In this document: positions 1-8,976 of the stretch, in pieces
How positions within the stretch are numbered: the stretch's first letter is position 1
Layout: every line of letters begins with the position of its first letter
NCBI GenBank assembly: GCA_900470965.1
Contig: UCCS01000010.1
Coordinates: 1-43,474, forward strand
Source: Hyphomicrobiales bacterium
Lineage (GTDB): Bacteria; Pseudomonadota; Alphaproteobacteria; Rhizobiales; Rhizobiaceae
Reading direction: 5' to 3'
DNA: 43,474 nucleotides
Program-made: the position numbers and the translations under genes
The notes under the pieces: generated by a model
What the model was told of the DNA's origin: nothing
The model's input: only the letters and a program-made list of their open reading frames with translations
Database searches by the model: none

Positions 1-102
1 TACGCAAGGTCGTTGATGACCTATCAGAATTTCGAGACATCGCCGATCGCGGCATGGTTCACCCTGCGTTGGCTGCACCCGTATCTGGGGATGCAAAAAT
101 GA
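1..102 (+). CDS. 3' end of an unidentified protein (partial)
   Basis: Frame 1 is open from the first base to a TGA at 100-102 and encodes the last 33 residues of a protein ending in PYLGMQK. The composition (aromatic residues, IAAWFTLRWLHP) looks like a real protein tail rather than a chance frame, and the third codon positions are GC-rich as in the neighbours. The rest of the gene lies outside the window. I do not recognise the family. Because gmd follows 180 bases downstream on the same strand, a polysaccharide or glycoconjugate gene is possible, but that is only inference from position. Confidence 0.5.
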   Translation, partial: YARSLMTYQNFETSPIAAWFTLRWLHPYLGMQK

Positions 103-282
103 GGGCCAGACGTTTCGATCACCCGCATCACAGGCAAGGCGGGAACCGCCGTTCAAACACCGAAATACCGCCTGTCGATGGCATTCGGCGAGGCATTGCA
201 CCTGCATGGGGCGGCATAACGCCCGTCTCTTGCAGCATCGACTTCCCAGAAACAGCGTTAGTATTCGAGTTGGAGAGCGATC

Positions 283-1386
283 ATGGATACCGGAATGAGA
301 CATGACAGGAAAGTTGCACTGATTACCGGAGTAACAGGTCAGGACGGTGCGTATCTGGCCGAGTTGCTCCTGGACAAGGGCTATATTGTTCACGGCATCA
401 AGCGGCGTTCGTCGTCCTTCAACACCAATCGCATCGAGCATCTCTACGAGGATCCTCATGTCGAGAATCCGCGCTTCATCCTGCACTACGGAGATATGAC
501 CGACGCGACAAACCTCATCCGGATCGTCCAGGAAACGCAGCCCGACGAGATCTACAATCTTGCCGCACAAAGCCACGTCCAGGTGTCTTTCGAGACGCCG
601 GAATACACCGCCAACGCGGATGGGACGGGCACTCTGCGGCTGCTTGAAGCTATTCGCCTACTGGGCCTGACCAAGAAGACCCGTTTCTATCAGGCATCCA
701 CCTCCGAACTCTACGGCAAAGTTCAGGCGGTCCCGCAGAACGAAACGACGCCTTTCTACCCTCGATCCCCCTACGCGGCTGCCAAGCTCTATGCCTATTG
801 GATCGTCGTGAATTATCGCGAGGCCTATGGCATGCATGCCTCGAACGGCATCCTGTTCAACCATGAAAGCCCGATCCGCGGCGAAACCTTTGTGACGCGC
901 AAGATCACCCGGGCGGCGGCTGCCATCCATCTCGGTCTGCAGGACCGGCTCTATCTCGGCAATCTGGATGCCAAGCGCGATTGGGGACATGCACGAGAAT
1001 ATGTCCGCGGCATGTGGCTGATGCTGCAGCAGGACGAACCGGAGGATTATGTTCTTGCGACCGGCGAAACGCATTCGGTTCGCTCTTTTGTCGAGAAGGC
1101 CTTTGCCAGGGTAGGCATGCCGATTGATTGGCGTGGGGAAGGTGCCGAGGAAAAGGGGTACGACAAGATATCCGGCCGCTGCGTGGTGGAGGTCGACCCT
1201 GCCTATTTTCGGCCCACTGAAGTCGACCTTCTGCTCGGAGATCCGACAAAGGCGCATACAAAGCTCGGCTGGAAAAACGAGATCAGTCTTGACCAGCTGG
1301 TTGCGGAGATGGTTCGCGAGGACCTGAAAGTCATGGCCCGCAATGTTCCCTTGGTCGGTGCGAACAAGGGCCTGGTCCATGCCTGA
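283..1386 (+). CDS. gmd: GDP-mannose 4,6-dehydratase
   Basis: Converts GDP-D-mannose to GDP-4-keto-6-deoxy-D-mannose, the first step to GDP-L-fucose and related deoxysugars, in the cytosol. The 367-residue protein is normal family length. The N-terminal Rossmann motif GVTGQDG is at residues 16-22, the catalytic STSE at 139-142 and the Tyr164-xxx-Lys168 pair sits in SPYAAAK. The [19 protein letters not shown] block is typical of the family. The ATG at 283 has GGAG about 8 bases upstream; a second ATG at 295 is possible but has no better site. The stop overlaps the start of the next gene by 8 bases, so the two are translationally coupled. The pair probably feeds surface polysaccharide, LPS or (in nodulating rhizobia) Nod-factor fucosylation; the window does not say which. 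Confidence 0.97.
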   Translation: MDTGMRHDRKVALITGVTGQDGAYLAELLLDKGYIVHGIKRRSSSFNTNRIEHLYEDPHVENPRFILHYGDMTDATNLIRIVQETQPDEIYNLAAQSHVQVSFETPEYTANADGTGTLRLLEAIRLLGLTKKTRFYQASTSELYGKVQAVPQNETTPFYPRSPYAAAKLYAYWIVVNYREAYGMHASNGILFNHESPIRGETFVTRKITRAAAAIHLGLQDRLYLGNLDAKRDWGHAREYVRGMWLMLQQDEPEDYVLATGETHSVRSFVEKAFARVGMPIDWRGEGAEEKGYDKISGRCVVEVDPAYFRPTEVDLLLGDPTKAHTKLGWKNEISLDQLVAEMVREDLKVMARNVPLVGANKGLVHA

Positions 1387-2350
1387 GGTCATCTACAGCC
1401 TTGCCGGAAAAAAAGTCTATGTCGCGGGACACCGCGGCATGGTGGGCTCTGCGATCGTGCGGCGTCTCGCGTCCGAGGGCTGTGAGATCTTGACGGCCCT
1501 GCACGCCGAGGTCGATCTGAGGCGGCAGGATCAGGTGGAGGCATGGATGGGGAAAAACCGTCCCGATGCCGTCTTTCTGGCGGCTGCGAAGGTCGGCGGT
1601 ATTCTCGCCAATGATACCTATCCGGCCGACTTCCTCTACGACAACCTTATCCTCGAGGCGAACGTCATCCACGCCGCTTGTAAAGTTCGCGTCGAAAAGC
1701 TGATGTTCCTGGGTTCGTCCTGCATCTACCCGAAATTCGCCGATCAGCCGATCGTCGAAGAGGCGCTTCTCACCGGGTCGCTCGAACCCACGAATGAATG
1801 GTACGCGATCGCCAAAATTGCCGGACTGAAGCTTTGCGCTGCCTACCGAAAACAGCATGGCAAGGATTTCATCTCGGCCATGCCCACCAATCTCTATGGG
1901 CCAGGCGACAACTTCGACCTCGATTCAAGCCATGTCATGCCGGCGCTGATACGCAAGGCGCATGAGGCCAAGCTCAATGGCGAGCAGGAAATACGCATCT
2001 GGGGCACAGGAACGCCGCTGCGCGAGTTCCTGCACGTCGATGATTGCGCCGACGCCTGCGTCCATCTCATGAAGACCTATTCCGCCGAAAGTCACGTGAA
2101 TGTGGGCTCAGGCGAAGACATCAGCATCCTGGAATTGGCAGGACTTGTCGCAGAGGTCATCGGATTCGAAGGCGAGATCACGCGGGACCTCAGCAAACCG
2201 GACGGCACGCCACGCAAGCTCATGAGCGCCGACAAGCTCCGCGCGCTCGGCTGGTCACCGAAGATAGGCCTGAAGGAGGGCATTGCAGACGCCTACCAGT
2301 CCTTCCTGAAGGGGAATTATCTCGAGCGCCACAACGAGGCTGCAGAGTGA
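1379..2350 (+). CDS. fcl: GDP-L-fucose synthase
   Basis: NADPH-dependent 3,5-epimerase/4-reductase that turns the Gmd product into GDP-L-fucose. The protein is 323 residues from the ATG at 1379, the usual length. Residues 17-23 read GHRGMVG (nucleotide-binding loop), 112-118 GSSCIYP, and the SDR catalytic pair is Tyr142/Lys146 in NEWYAIAK. The frame stays open to 1343, but the family starts just before the [10 protein letters not shown] strand, and 1379 gives a short coupled overlap with gmd, so I chose 1379. Convergent with the GGDEF-EAL gene; between them a 6-bp inverted repeat (CTGACG/CGTCAG, about 2386-2405) is the only hairpin seen and has no T-run. Confidence 0.96.
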   Translation: MPEVIYSLAGKKVYVAGHRGMVGSAIVRRLASEGCEILTALHAEVDLRRQDQVEAWMGKNRPDAVFLAAAKVGGILANDTYPADFLYDNLILEANVIHAACKVRVEKLMFLGSSCIYPKFADQPIVEEALLTGSLEPTNEWYAIAKIAGLKLCAAYRKQHGKDFISAMPTNLYGPGDNFDLDSSHVMPALIRKAHEAKLNGEQEIRIWGTGTPLREFLHVDDCADACVHLMKTYSAESHVNVGSGEDISILELAGLVAEVIGFEGEITRDLSKPDGTPRKLMSADKLRALGWSPKIGLKEGIADAYQSFLKGNYLERHNEAAE

Positions 2351-2415
2351 GCGCAGCTCAGTTGTGGTCACAATAGTCGCGTTATCTGACGCGCCTGATC
2401 GTCAGCGTATCAAGG

Positions 2416-4272
2416 TCACGGGCCGCTTGAGTTTTCGCTTCGCCTTGCTTGCCGAAGGGGAGCCTCGGCCCGCAACGCTTCCGTTGCCCGGTCGCGGTCA
2501 ACCGGACGGCCGAACAGATATCCCTGCACATAGGGGCATCCGAGGCGCCGCAGACGTTCTGCCTGATCTTCCGTTTCCACACCTTCGGCCACAATCCGTG
2601 TACCAAGTCCGATCGACATGTCGAGAAGGGCTTTAACGATGACTGCGCCGGGTCCGTCGGACATCCGGTCAATGAAGGTCTTGTCAATCTTGATGATGTC
2701 GACGGGGAAATTCAGCAGATGCGTGAGCGAGGCATACCCTGTGCCGAAATCATCGAGCGCCACAAGCAGCCCTTCCCGTCGAAGCTCCTCGATCGCTTTT
2801 GCGACCTTCCCGTCTTTTTCGTCCATATAGACCGTTTCGGTGACCTCGAGCACGACATGCTTGAGAGGCGTGCGGTGGCGTGCAAAAACGCTTTTGATAC
2901 GCTCGCAGAGATTTCCCTGATTGAAATCCGCCATCGATACGTTGACGCTGACATATTGAAACGAGAGCCCGAGATCGAGCCAGTATCGGATGTCGCGGGC
3001 GACCTGCTCCAGCATCCGGTCTGTCAGGAGATAGCCCACCGACGGATCCTGGAGCGCCTCGGCAAACGCGCCGGGTGAAAGGATCTGGCCACCGTCCGTA
3101 CGAATGCGGCACAAAGCCTCAAGGCCAACGATTTCCTGCGTTGGAAGGCTGACAATCGGTTGGTAATGCGCCTCTATCCGATCTTCGGCCAGGGCGCTCG
3201 TCACTGTCTGCAGCGCACGAAACCGGTTTGCGATCGCCCCGGCAAGATCGTCGCTGTAAAGCACAAAACCGCCTCTGGCTGTCTGCTTGGCATGGTGGAG
3301 TGCGAGATTTGCATGTTGCAGAAAGGTCGGAACGTCGGGTGGCCCGGACGGTTCGAAGGTTGCGCCCCCGCACGTGACCGAGACCGGCAGGAGATGTTCG
3401 TCGCGCTGCGGCGTCCGGTTCTCCATAGCACGTAGAATTTCTGCCGAAACCGCTGATAGGTCCGTTGCGGAACGATTTTCGATCAATACTGCGAACTCAT
3501 CGGCGTCCACCCTGAAGATCGCCGCCGGCGCCGCGATCCGTGCAACCGTTTGACCGACCTCCAGGATCAATCTGTCGCCGGTCGCATGCCCGAAGGCGTC
3601 GTTGACCCGGCCGAGATGATCGATATCGACGAGCAGAACCGAAAGAGGCGCGGAGGCACAGTCGACCGCGGCCTCCAGCGTCTTCAAAAAGTTGGCACGG
3701 TTGCCGAAGCCGGTGAGATTGTCGAAAAAGGCGAGCCGTTGATTATCGGCTTTCACCTCCTCGCGCTCGAGCACCAGCGAGCAAAGGTGGAGGCACTCGG
3801 CGACGATCATGCGTTCTTCGGGCGTGGGGCCGCGATTGTCCCTGTAGTAAAATCCGAACGCGCCGAGCACGCGTCCGTCGCTGCGCAGTATGGGGCTCGA
3901 CCAACAGGCCTTGACGCCATGTTCTTTCGCAAGGATGTCGGCAAGCGGCCGATAGGGGATCCAGAGCGGGTCTGCAAAGATATCGGGGACGGCGATCGGC
4001 CTGCGGAAATGGGCAGCCGTGCCGCATGAGCCAACATCAGGCCCAATCGGTATTCCGTCGAGCGCATCTGAATAAGTTTTGGCGATCGTCGGCCCCGCCA
4101 GGGGATGCAGGAGCCCTTCGCGGTCAACGGTCACGATTGAGCAAATGACGCCGGCGGCAAGCCGTTCAGCATGCTCGCAAATACGATCGCAGGCATCTTC
4201 GAGGGAAGACCCTCGTGCCAGCATATCCAAGATTTCCTGCTGAAGCTGTCCTCGCATGCCCGGCCTCGTCAT
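2416..4272 (-). CDS. GAF-GGDEF-EAL protein, probable c-di-GMP phosphodiesterase
   Basis: A 618-residue cytosolic signalling protein. Residues about 15-165 form a GAF-like sensor with the GSCGTAAHFRRPIAVPDI stretch. Residues about 180-340 are a GGDEF domain (DNLTGFGNR at 184-192), but the signature GGDEF reads DADEF at 256-260, so diguanylate cyclase activity is unlikely. The EAL domain (about 350-600) keeps the residues needed for hydrolysis: E385 in EALCR, N444, E476, D507-D508 in DDFGTG, K528, E563 and Q583. Expected role: degrade c-di-GMP, with the GGDEF domain perhaps binding GTP as a regulator. No membrane segment is seen. The frame runs to a TTG at 4323, but the ATG at 4272 has AAAGG about 4-8 bases upstream and is preferred. 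Transcribed toward gmd-fcl. Confidence 0.93.
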   Translation of the reverse strand: MTRPGMRGQLQQEILDMLARGSSLEDACDRICEHAERLAAGVICSIVTVDREGLLHPLAGPTIAKTYSDALDGIPIGPDVGSCGTAAHFRRPIAVPDIFADPLWIPYRPLADILAKEHGVKACWSSPILRSDGRVLGAFGFYYRDNRGPTPEERMIVAECLHLCSLVLEREEVKADNQRLAFFDNLTGFGNRANFLKTLEAAVDCASAPLSVLLVDIDHLGRVNDAFGHATGDRLILEVGQTVARIAAPAAIFRVDADEFAVLIENRSATDLSAVSAEILRAMENRTPQRDEHLLPVSVTCGGATFEPSGPPDVPTFLQHANLALHHAKQTARGGFVLYSDDLAGAIANRFRALQTVTSALAEDRIEAHYQPIVSLPTQEIVGLEALCRIRTDGGQILSPGAFAEALQDPSVGYLLTDRMLEQVARDIRYWLDLGLSFQYVSVNVSMADFNQGNLCERIKSVFARHRTPLKHVVLEVTETVYMDEKDGKVAKAIEELRREGLLVALDDFGTGYASLTHLLNFPVDIIKIDKTFIDRMSDGPGAVIVKALLDMSIGLGTRIVAEGVETEDQAERLRRLGCPYVQGYLFGRPVDRDRATEALRAEAPLRQARRSENSSGP

Positions 4273-4467
4273 GTTGCCTTTCGCTCGAATGGCCTCGAAA
4301 CCCGTTCGACCGGCTACGATCAAAAACTAGCAGGTACTATGTTACGGGTTCGGAAATTTATCGACTACAATTCGAAGCCCCAGATTTACGGTACGTTCTC
4401 GCCTTATGGGCGGTCGCGGCTGCAAGTTACAACGACGGCGAAGATTGGCGGGATAGGTTAGACGCGT

Positions 4468-5103
4468 TCAGCCCTGAAGAATGTGTTTTCGCACCAGTTC
4501 CTTCAGACGCTCCGTATCGGCAGCTTCGATTGCATCGACCATCAGGTGGTGCTCCCGGCCCGACTGTTCCACACGGGCGCGGGTGCGCCACTGTGAAACC
4601 GGCGCCGATGAGGTTCGCTGGCGAATTTCCGTGATGAGGTCGACCAGTTCCTGATTGCCGCCGAGGATCAGCAACTGGCGATGAAAGGCAAGATTTGCTT
4701 CATAGAGTTCCAGCATCGTGCCATTCAGCACCATGAAGTCGAACTGCTCTGCCAGTCCGCGCAGATTGGTGATGTCTGCCCGCGACGCGTTCTGAATGAT
4801 CGTTCCGACGATGGCCGTTTCCAGGATGATGCGGATCTCGCTGACTTCCCGCGCGCGCCGACCGTCCGGCTCATAGACATGGTAGCCGCGGTTCGGCACA
4901 TGTTCGACAAGCCTTTTCTGGGCGAGGCGATCGAGAGCCCGGCGCACTTCAGGCCGCGTGCAACTGTAACGTCGCTCAAGATCGATCTGCTTCAGCCACG
5001 TTCCAGGCAAGAGGACACCGGCCAGGATATCCTGAAGCACGAGATCCGTCACGTCGCGCCCATTGGACACTCCCTGCCCCGAATCCATCATGACATCCGC
5101 CAT
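4468..5103 (-). CDS. GntR-family transcriptional regulator (FCD/FadR subfamily)
   Basis: 211 residues: an N-terminal winged helix-turn-helix (about 15-80, with the CTRPEVRRALDRLAQKRLVEH recognition region and the NRGYHVYEP wing) followed by an all-helical FCD ligand-binding domain (about 85-205) with candidate metal-ligand histidines in FHRQL and EHHLMVDAI. ATG at 5103 has AGGAG upstream. It is divergent from the amidohydrolase/ABC operon across 150 bases that contain a 30-bp palindrome, so it most likely represses or activates that operon and itself in response to the amidohydrolase substrate or product. The effector is not predictable from sequence. Confidence 0.93.
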   Translation of the reverse strand: MADVMMDSGQGVSNGRDVTDLVLQDILAGVLLPGTWLKQIDLERRYSCTRPEVRRALDRLAQKRLVEHVPNRGYHVYEPDGRRAREVSEIRIILETAIVGTIIQNASRADITNLRGLAEQFDFMVLNGTMLELYEANLAFHRQLLILGGNQELVDLITEIRQRTSSAPVSQWRTRARVEQSGREHHLMVDAIEAADTERLKELVRKHILQG

Positions 5104-5222
5104 TCGAACTTCTCCTGACTTTCTTCATCGATATCACGGGCTGAGGCATGTCCGTAAGGCAGTCCGAACAGTTTGCCGTGATGAAAATTTATTCGTGCAC
5201 ACGGATTGCGCATAAATTTTTT

Positions 5223-5252
5223 GTATCCTAAATTGGCGCCAATTTTGGATAC
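5223..5252. promoter_or_regulatory. 30-bp palindrome, candidate operator for the GntR regulator
   Basis: Two 15-base arms match at 14 of 15 positions, centred between 5237 and 5238; the core AAATTGGCGCCAATTT is a perfect 16-mer (one mismatched pair, 5229/5246, lies just outside it). It ends one base before the ATG at 5254, between divergent genes. Such a site so close to the start would block RNA polymerase or the initiating ribosome when bound. Known GntR operators are shorter palindromes, so the length suggests a strong or double site. The assignment to this GntR protein is inference. Confidence 0.7.
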
Positions 5253-5253
5253 T

Positions 5254-6705
5254 ATGCAAAATGAAGCTGTTTTGGAAGTCATGAAAAACTCGGACGCCGT
5301 GTGGGACATCGTCGAAGCCAAGCGCGAAGCCTTCTTTGCACTCAGCGACCGGATCTGGGATATGCCGGAGACGAATTACGAGGAGTATCGCTCCGCGGAG
5401 GAGCACGCGCGCCAGCTGGAAGCGGAAGGATTTCGTGTCGAGCGAGGCGTTGCAGGACTGCCGACGGCTGTCATGGGCGAAGCCGGCGAAGGTGGCCCTA
5501 TTATCGCGATCCTCGGAGAATTCGATGCGCTGCCGGGGCTTAGCCAGGAGGCCGGCGTCGCCGAAAAGCGTGAGGTGACGGCAAATGGCAATGGCCATGG
5601 ATGCGGCCACAACATGCTCGGCGCCGGTTCGATGCTGGCGGCAGCAGCGGTGAAGGATTTCCTCGTTGCAAACGGCCTCAAGGGTCGCGTGCGCTATTAC
5701 GGCTGCCCGGCAGAAGAAGGCGGGTCCTCGAAGGGCTTCATGGTTCGTGCGGGTGTCTTCGATGACGTCGACATTGCCATTTGCTGGCATCCGGCTGCCT
5801 TTGCCGGCGTCAATAACCCGGTCTCGCTTGCCTGCAACGAACTCAACTTCCACTTCACCGGCCGCTCCTCGCATGCCTCGGCAACGCCGCATCTCGGCCG
5901 CAGCGCACTCGATGCCGTTGAGCTGATGAATGTCGGCGTCAACTATATGCGCGAACATATGCCCTCGACAGCGCGTATCCATTATGCCGTGACCGATACC
6001 GGCGGGTCAGCGCCGAATGTGGTGCAGGCCCGTGCGACGGTGCGCTATCTCATCCGCTCCCGAAATCTCCCCGAACTCCTGTCGCTCGTCGCCCGTGTCA
6101 AAAAGGTGGCTGAGGGCGCAGCCCTCATGACCGAGACGTCGGTCCGCAGCGAAGTGATCAGTGGTGACGCCAATCTCGTCGGCAACGTTCCGCTCGAAGA
6201 ACTGATGTTTGCCAACCTCGAACGCCTCGGCCCGCCCGTCTTCGATGAAGACGACCGCGCCACTGCCCGGACATTCCAGGCAACCATGAGCGCCGAGGAC
6301 ATCGCCTCTTCCTACGCACGCTTCGGTCTTAAGCCGAAGAAGGACCAGCCGCTTTGCGAGGAAATCTTCCCGCTCTATGCCGGCGACAGCACAATCGTCG
6401 GCTCGACCGATGTGGGGAGCGTCAGCTGGGTCGTACCAACGGTACAGATGCGCGGCGCGACCTATGCGATCGGCACGCCCGGTCACTCCTGGCAGCTGGT
6501 TGCTCAGGGCAAGCTTCCGGCAGCCCATAAAGGCACGGAACACGCGGCAAAGGTTATGGCCAGCACCGCCATCGACCTGATCCGCAATCCGGCACTCATC
6601 GAGGCAGCCAAGGCGGACCTGAAGGGCCGTCTCGATGGGACACCTTTCGTCAATCCGATCCCGGACGACGTTCAGCCACCGCTGCCGGAGAAGCAGGCAC
6701 TATGA
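5254..6705 (+). CDS. M20-family amidohydrolase (AbgB-like)
   Basis: Zinc-dependent amidohydrolase/peptidase of the M20D type, 483 residues, close in length to E. coli AbgB (p-aminobenzoyl-glutamate hydrolase subunit). Motifs: GEFDALPG at 88-95, GHGCGHN at 114-120, AEEGG at 153-157 and WHPAA at 178-182, covering the metal-binding and catalytic regions. No signal peptide, so it acts on an imported substrate. The frame opens at a TTG at 5206, but that lies upstream of the palindrome; ATG 5254 is preferred, ATG 5281 is a weaker option. It overlaps the first permease gene by 4 bases (ATGA). Context with a polar amino acid transporter suggests cleavage of an N-acyl or aryl amino acid or dipeptide-like compound. 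Substrate unknown. Confidence 0.9.
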   Translation: MQNEAVLEVMKNSDAVWDIVEAKREAFFALSDRIWDMPETNYEEYRSAEEHARQLEAEGFRVERGVAGLPTAVMGEAGEGGPIIAILGEFDALPGLSQEAGVAEKREVTANGNGHGCGHNMLGAGSMLAAAAVKDFLVANGLKGRVRYYGCPAEEGGSSKGFMVRAGVFDDVDIAICWHPAAFAGVNNPVSLACNELNFHFTGRSSHASATPHLGRSALDAVELMNVGVNYMREHMPSTARIHYAVTDTGGSAPNVVQARATVRYLIRSRNLPELLSLVARVKKVAEGAALMTETSVRSEVISGDANLVGNVPLEELMFANLERLGPPVFDEDDRATARTFQATMSAEDIASSYARFGLKPKKDQPLCEEIFPLYAGDSTIVGSTDVGSVSWVVPTVQMRGATYAIGTPGHSWQLVAQGKLPAAHKGTEHAAKVMASTAIDLIRNPALIEAAKADLKGRLDGTPFVNPIPDDVQPPLPEKQAL

Positions 6706-7421
6706 ACCAGCCCGGCATCCTCGAGCTCATAAGCTTCGGCCCCGATGGTTGGGGCAAGGCGCTGCTGGCCGGCGCGTGGATGACGATTCTGGTTGCGATT
6801 TCCGGTTATGCGATCGGCGCTGTCATCGGCACTTTCGGCGCCTGGGCGAAAATATCGGGCGGGCGAAGCCTCCGGATCGCCGCCGACACCTATACGACGG
6901 TCCTTCGCGGCATACCGGATCTTCTGGTCATTTACCTCTTCTATTTCGGCGGCAGCGCCGCCGTCACCGCTCTCGGCCGCCTGTTCGGCGCTGAAGGTTT
7001 CCTCGGTTTTCCGGGTTTCCTCGCCGGATCTCTTGCTGTCGGCGTCACCTCAGGTGCGCAATTTACCGAAGTCTTCCGTGGGGCGTTCAAGGCGGTCCAT
7101 TCCGGTGAGATTGAAGCGGCAATTGCCTGCGGCATGGGCCGTATATTGCGGTTCCGCCGTATCGTCGCGCCGCTGACGCTTCGCCACGCGCTTCCGGGCC
7201 TCGGCAATGTCTGGCAGGTCGTTCTGAAAGAGTCCGCGCTCGTCTCCATCACCGGCGTCGCCGAACTGCTTCGCCAGACACAGGTGGCGGCAGGTTCGAC
7301 CGGTCTGCCCTTCGATTTCTATGTCGTTGCGGGAGCGATCTATCTCATTATTTCAAGCGGTTCCGGCCTTTTCCTAAGGCGAGCTGAAAAGCACTTCTCT
7401 CGCGGCGTGAGGAGAGGCTGA
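6702..7421 (+). CDS. Polar amino acid ABC transporter permease (HisQ-like)
   Basis: 239-residue inner-membrane permease of the His/Glu/Gln/Arg/opine family, with several hydrophobic spans and the EAA loop near residues 138-170 (GEIEAAIACGMGR followed by RRIVAPLTLRHALPG), which docks the ATPase. Starts at ATG 6702 inside the stop of the amidohydrolase gene and ends in a TGATG overlap with the next permease, so all are translationally coupled. It pairs with the HisM-like protein to form the heterodimeric channel. Substrate not determined by sequence. Confidence 0.95.
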   Translation: MNQPGILELISFGPDGWGKALLAGAWMTILVAISGYAIGAVIGTFGAWAKISGGRSLRIAADTYTTVLRGIPDLLVIYLFYFGGSAAVTALGRLFGAEGFLGFPGFLAGSLAVGVTSGAQFTEVFRGAFKAVHSGEIEAAIACGMGRILRFRRIVAPLTLRHALPGLGNVWQVVLKESALVSITGVAELLRQTQVAAGSTGLPFDFYVVAGAIYLIISSGSGLFLRRAEKHFSRGVRRG

Positions 7422-8161
7422 TGGATTGGCAATTTCTCGGCGAAACCTTCGTCAGTCTCGTTTCCGCCATCCCGCTGACGCTTCAACTTGCCGCGACCTC
7501 GATCGCGCTCGGCGCCATCCTGGCGCTCGCGATCGCACTGTGCCGGCTCTCCGGCATCATGGTGCTCGAATGGTTTGCGCGCGCCTATGTCTTCGTCTTC
7601 CGCGGAACGCCTCTGCTCGTGCAGATCTTCCTGATCTATTACGGGCTCGGCCAGTTTCCCGAGGTCAGGCACAGCATCTTCTGGCCGTTCCTGCGTGAAC
7701 CCTATTGGTGCGCCGTGCTTGCGCTGACCATGAATACGGCCGCTTACGCCAGCGAGATCATTCGCGGCGGACTTCAGTCTGTGCCTTTCGGCCAGATCGA
7801 GGCGGCGCGCGCCTGCGGCATGCCCCGGCTTATGCAGTTCCGTCGCATCGTTCTTCCGCTTGCAATCCGACAGGCGCTGCCGGCTTACAGTAACGAGATG
7901 ATCGCCATGGTGAAGGCAACGTCGCTTGCCTCGATCATCACCCTGATGGAGGTGACAGGCGTCGCCGCCAAGATCATTTCCGAGACTTACCGGGCAATCG
8001 AAGTCTTCATCGTTGCAGGCGCCATTTACCTGGCGATCAACTTCCTGCTGACGCGCCTCGTCCACCTTGTCGAATATTGGCTGAGCCCGCATCTGCGCCA
8101 ACCTGTTCCCCACCATCCGGTGGCCGCCCCCGCATCCGCACTCGAAGGAGACGCCCGATGA
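7421..8161 (+). CDS. Polar amino acid ABC transporter permease (HisM-like)
   Basis: 246-residue membrane permease, partner of the preceding protein. The EAA loop reads [20 protein letters not shown] and is followed by [16 protein letters not shown], both typical of the HisMQ family. Start ATG 7421 overlaps the previous stop by one base; the gene ends at 8161, four bases into the ATPase gene. The C-terminus after the last hydrophobic segment (from about LSPHLRQPV) is a short polar tail. Confidence 0.95.
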   Translation: MDWQFLGETFVSLVSAIPLTLQLAATSIALGAILALAIALCRLSGIMVLEWFARAYVFVFRGTPLLVQIFLIYYGLGQFPEVRHSIFWPFLREPYWCAVLALTMNTAAYASEIIRGGLQSVPFGQIEAARACGMPRLMQFRRIVLPLAIRQALPAYSNEMIAMVKATSLASIITLMEVTGVAAKIISETYRAIEVFIVAGAIYLAINFLLTRLVHLVEYWLSPHLRQPVPHHPVAAPASALEGDAR

Positions 8162-8940
8162 CTGCGGCGAATGCCCCTATTTCTCCGATCGCGCTCAGCG
8201 TAAAGGATCTGCACAAGAGCTTCGGGCCTATGGAGGTCCTGAAAGGCATCTCGCTTGATGCACATGAAGGCGATGTCGTCTCGATCCTCGGGTCTTCCGG
8301 TTCGGGAAAGTCTACCTTTCTGCGCTGCATCAACCTTCTGGAGATGCCGAATTCCGGCGAGGTGACCGTCGCAGGCGAGACGATCCGCATGGTGGCCGAC
8401 CACAAAGGCGGCAGTCGGCCAGCGGAACGCAGGCAGGTCGACCGTATCCGCTCGCAGCTCGGCATGGTCTTCCAGAGTTTCAATCTCTGGTCTCACAAGA
8501 CGGTGCTCGAGAACGTGATCGAGGCGCCGGTGCATGTCCTCGGCCGCTCGAAGGCGGAATGCATCGAGGAAGCAGAGGCGCTACTTGCCAAGGTCGGCAT
8601 TGCCGAGAAGCGGAATTTCTACCCCTCGCATCTTTCCGGTGGCCAGCAGCAGCGCGCGGCGATCGCACGCGCGCTTGCCATGCGGCCGAAGGTGATGCTG
8701 TTCGACGAGCCGACGTCGGCGCTCGATCCGGAGCTCGTCGGCGAAGTACTACGCGTCATGCGCGCGCTCGCCGAGGAAGGTCGCACCATGCTGGTCGTCA
8801 CCCACGAAATGGGCTTTGCCCGAGATGTCTCCAGCCGGGTCGTCTTCCTACATCAGGGCGTCGTCGAAGAGGACGGCAAGCCGCAGGAGGTCTTCGCCAA
8901 TTCCCGGTCGGACCGTTTCCGCCAGTTCATTAGCAAATAG
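8158..8940 (+). CDS. Polar amino acid ABC transporter ATP-binding protein (HisP/GlnQ-like)
   Basis: 260-residue ATPase that powers the HisQM-like permeases. Walker [10 protein letters not shown] (about residues 45-53), Q-loop FQSFNLW, signature LSGGQQQR, Walker B VMLFDEP, D-loop SALD and the H-loop THEMGFA are all present. The frame is open upstream to 8077, but ATG 8158 follows GGAG, overlaps the previous stop (ATGA) and begins the protein where the family does. Like HisP it has an insertion between Walker A and the Q-loop (about residues 78-96), normal for amino-acid importers. Confidence 0.96.
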   Translation: MTAANAPISPIALSVKDLHKSFGPMEVLKGISLDAHEGDVVSILGSSGSGKSTFLRCINLLEMPNSGEVTVAGETIRMVADHKGGSRPAERRQVDRIRSQLGMVFQSFNLWSHKTVLENVIEAPVHVLGRSKAECIEEAEALLAKVGIAEKRNFYPSHLSGGQQQRAAIARALAMRPKVMLFDEPTSALDPELVGEVLRVMRALAEEGRTMLVVTHEMGFARDVSSRVVFLHQGVVEEDGKPQEVFANSRSDRFRQFISK

Positions 8941-8976
8941 TTTCTCAGCCCAAACAAAGAAAAGGGGAGCAAAAAC

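Noticed and set aside
54..305. 83-codon plus-strand frame before gmd
   Set aside because: Overlaps the 3' end of a better-looking gene in another frame and runs into gmd; sequence is low-quality and basic.
2386..2405. Small inverted repeat between fcl and the GGDEF-EAL gene
   Set aside because: Only 6 bp with an 8-base loop and no T-run; too weak to call a terminator.
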